Source: a bacterium
Lineage (GTDB): Bacteria; Eremiobacterota; Eremiobacteria; Baltobacterales; Baltobacteraceae
Assembly: GCA_021782295.1 (NCBI GenBank)
Contig: JAJXVC010000079.1
Coordinates: forward strand, 1 to 8,373
Direction: 5' to 3'
DNA: 8,373 nt
Made by a program: the position numbers and the translations under genes. Under the pieces are notes generated by a model. It searched no databases. It was not told the origin of the DNA and was given only the letters and a program-made list of their open reading frames with translations. Positions 6,699 through 8,373 of the stretch are shown in pieces (position 1 is the stretch's first letter; each line of letters begins with the position of its first letter).

Positions 6699-8183
6699 AT
6701 GGCAACGATAGCAAAAAGCGCGGCCGAAATCGCGCGCGCGGTCAACGCTCGCGAATGCTCGGCGCGTGAAATGATCGATGCGACGATGGAACGGATCGAG
6801 GCCGTCGAGCCGCAGGTCGGGGCGTTTCTCAGCGTACTCGAACGGCAGGCGCGCGAGAGCGCCGACGCGCTCGATGCGCGAATCGCCGCCGGCGAGCGCT
6901 TTCCGCTTGCGGGCGTGCCGCTCGCGGTGAAAGATAACCTCGCGCTCGACGGCACCGTGACGACCTGCGGCAGCAAGATGCTGGAACGCTGGGTTGCGCC
7001 GTATACCGCGACGGCGGTGCGTTCGATGCTCGCCGCCGGTGCGATTCCGGTCGGAAAAGCGAATATGGATGAGTTCGCAATGGGTTCGTCGTGCGAGAAC
7101 AGCGCGCTCGGCGTCACGCGCAATCCCTACGATCTCCATCGCGTTCCCGGTGGATCGAGCGGCGGTTCGGCGGCCTCGGTCGCAGCGCATGAAGCGGCGA
7201 TCGCGTTGGGAAGCGATACCGGCGGTTCGATTCGCGAGCCCGCCGCCTTTTGCAATCTCGTCGGTTTCAAACCGACCTACGGACGCATTTCGCGCTACGG
7301 GCTCATCGCGTTCGCGTCGAGCCTCGATCAGATCGGGCCGTTGACGCGCACGGTCGAAGATGCGGCGCTTGCCTACGACGCGATGGCGGGCTTCGACCCC
7401 ATGGATGCAACCAGCGTCGATCGTTCGGTCGAACCGACCGCAGGAGCGCTGCGCGAGGATCTTCGCGGTCTCCGCATTGGGGTCGTGAAGCAATTCGATA
7501 CCCATAAACTCGGCGCCGATATCGACAGCGTCTACGATCGTGCCTTGCACGATATCGAAGCGCTCGGTGCCGAGATCGTCGAAGTCGAACTGCCGACTGC
7601 GGATTACGGACTTGCAACCTATTATCTCATTGCTCCGGCTGAATGCAGCTCCAATTTGGCGCGCTTCGACGGGGTGCGTTACGGTTTGCGCGTCGACGGC
7701 GCGGACGTCGCGGAGATGAACGAACGTACTCGCGCGGCGGGATTCGGCCCGGAGGTTAAGCGCCGTATTTTGATCGGCACCTACGCGCTGTCGAGCGGTT
7801 ACTACGACGCCTATTACGTTCGCGCGCAAAAAGCGCGGACGCTCGTCGCGCGCGACTTCGCCAAGGCGTTCGAACGCTGCGACCTCATCGCCGCACCGGC
7901 GACAAGCTCGCCGGCATTTCGTTTCAAATCGAAGAGCGATCCCTATAGCATGTATCTCATGGATTACTACACGATCCCGATGTCGCTGGCGGGGCTGCCG
8001 GCGTTGAGCGTTCCCTGCGGTTGGGTGACGCCCGAAGGCGGCGAACGCCCGATGCCCTTGGGGCTGCAACTCACCGCGCCGCTCTTCGCCGAACGGCCAC
8101 TGCTCGCCGCGGCGCATGCGTACGAACGCGCGACGATGCATGCCGCCAAACATGGAACGGAAGTTGCGGAGGTGGCGCGATGA
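6699..8183 (+). CDS. gatA: Asp-tRNA(Asn)/Glu-tRNA(Gln) amidotransferase subunit A (amidase)
   Basis: Hydrolyses glutamine and passes ammonia to GatB, which amidates the tRNA-bound Glu or Asp. 494 residues, a full-length amidase-signature enzyme. The Ser-cisSer-Lys triad is K78 (LAVKDN), S153 (GGSSGGS) and S177 (GSDTGGS), one residue offset from the numbers known for S. aureus GatA (K79, S154, S178). Also present are [27 protein letters not shown] in shortened form at about 188-214 and [13 protein letters not shown], the glutamine-binding region. Residue 180 is Glu (SIREPAAF) where GatA proteins usually have Gln (SIRQPAA). The ATG at 6699 is two bases after gatC and has GGGCAGG (6685-6691) seven bases upstream, a moderate ribosome site. 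It shares ATGA with gatB. Intact; identification firm. Confidence 0.97.
   Translation: MATIAKSAAEIARAVNARECSAREMIDATMERIEAVEPQVGAFLSVLERQARESADALDARIAAGERFPLAGVPLAVKDNLALDGTVTTCGSKMLERWVAPYTATAVRSMLAAGAIPVGKANMDEFAMGSSCENSALGVTRNPYDLHRVPGGSSGGSAASVAAHEAAIALGSDTGGSIREPAAFCNLVGFKPTYGRISRYGLIAFASSLDQIGPLTRTVEDAALAYDAMAGFDPMDATSVDRSVEPTAGALREDLRGLRIGVVKQFDTHKLGADIDSVYDRALHDIEALGAEIVEVELPTADYGLATYYLIAPAECSSNLARFDGVRYGLRVDGADVAEMNERTRAAGFGPEVKRRILIGTYALSSGYYDAYYVRAQKARTLVARDFAKAFERCDLIAAPATSSPAFRFKSKSDPYSMYLMDYYTIPMSLAGLPALSVPCGWVTPEGGERPMPLGLQLTAPLFAERPLLAAAHAYERATMHAAKHGTEVAEVAR
8168..8172 (+). promoter_or_regulatory. Ribosome binding site of gatB inside the gatA end
   Basis: GGAGG sits seven bases before the gatB ATG at 8180, within the last codons of gatA. 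Together with the ATGA stop-start overlap it supports translational coupling of the two subunits. Confidence 0.75.
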
Positions 8184-8373
8184 AATACGAAGCCGTCATC
8201 GGCATCGAGTGCCACGTCGAACTGAAAACTGCGAGCAAGATGTTCTGCGGTTGCGCGAATCGTTTCGGGGCCGAGCCGAACACGCTGATCTGTCCGGTCT
8301 GTCTCGGCATGCCCGGTGCGCTTCCGGTGCCGAATGCCGCCGCGATCGAGTACATGATTCGCGCGGGGCTCGC
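8180..8373 (+). CDS. gatB: Asp-tRNA(Asn)/Glu-tRNA(Gln) amidotransferase subunit B, N-terminal 64 residues (cut by window edge)
   Basis: GatB binds the misacylated tRNA, activates the side-chain carboxylate with ATP and completes amidation with ammonia from GatA. The visible part starts [17 protein letters not shown] and includes E10 and H12 of the metal-binding kinase-like pocket, then KMFCGC (C23, C25) and [13 protein letters not shown] (C38, C41). The four cysteines make a complete zinc site of the CxC...CxxC type, which some GatB proteins have lost. The ATG overlaps the gatA stop (ATGA) and has GGAGG seven bases upstream. The rest, including the YqeY-like tail, lies outside the window. Confidence 0.96.
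   Translation, partial: MKYEAVIGIECHVELKTASKMFCGCANRFGAEPNTLICPVCLGMPGALPVPNAAAIEYMIRAGL

Noticed and set aside
6429..8153. 574-residue open frame on the minus strand opposite gatC and gatA
   Set aside because: Same register effect opposite gatA; no recognisable domain, and the sense strand encodes complete, well-known enzymes.

Overview
The window is a stretch of GC-rich bacterial chromosome, mostly housekeeping genes, with no sign of a phage, transposon, CRISPR array or toxin-antitoxin pair. The gene families (DnaE2-type error-prone polymerase, triple-BON stress protein, RlmD-type methyltransferase, GatCAB amidotransferase) occur in many phyla. The rather divergent proteins, the GC-rich codons and the frequent TTG/GTG starts would suit an environmental, poorly cultured lineage. 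Candidatus Eremiobacterota (WPS-2) is one guess, but nothing here proves it.

Layout from left to right: (1) Positions 2-3049 hold a nearly complete dnaE2 on the + strand. Only the first few codons lie outside the window. (2) After a 79-bp gap comes a 217-residue protein with three BON domains on the + strand, preceded by a very good ribosome binding site. (3) A 77-bp convergent intergenic region carries a striking long hairpin. (4) A minus-strand gene (3860-4687) encodes an unrecognised single-pass membrane protein with TonB-like architecture. (5) Only 24 bp away and diverging from it, an 80-residue single-pass membrane protein begins an apparent + strand operon. It overlaps the RlmD-like rRNA methyltransferase gene, which overlaps gatC, followed by gatA and then gatB, which runs off the right edge.

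How the genes work together: the right half is a translation module. RlmD methylates 23S rRNA, and GatC, GatA and GatB together convert misacylated Glu-tRNA(Gln) and/or Asp-tRNA(Asn) to the correct amide form. Genes from the small membrane ORF to gatB overlap or nearly touch, which suggests one transcript with translational coupling. The left half is more stress-related: DnaE2 is normally a damage-inducible translesion polymerase, and triple-BON proteins are often found among stress genes.

I found no clear candidate for an undescribed system. The least explained parts are the divergent pair of small membrane proteins at 3860-4954, the long convergent hairpin at 3807-3858, and a Gln-to-Glu change next to the catalytic serine of GatA.
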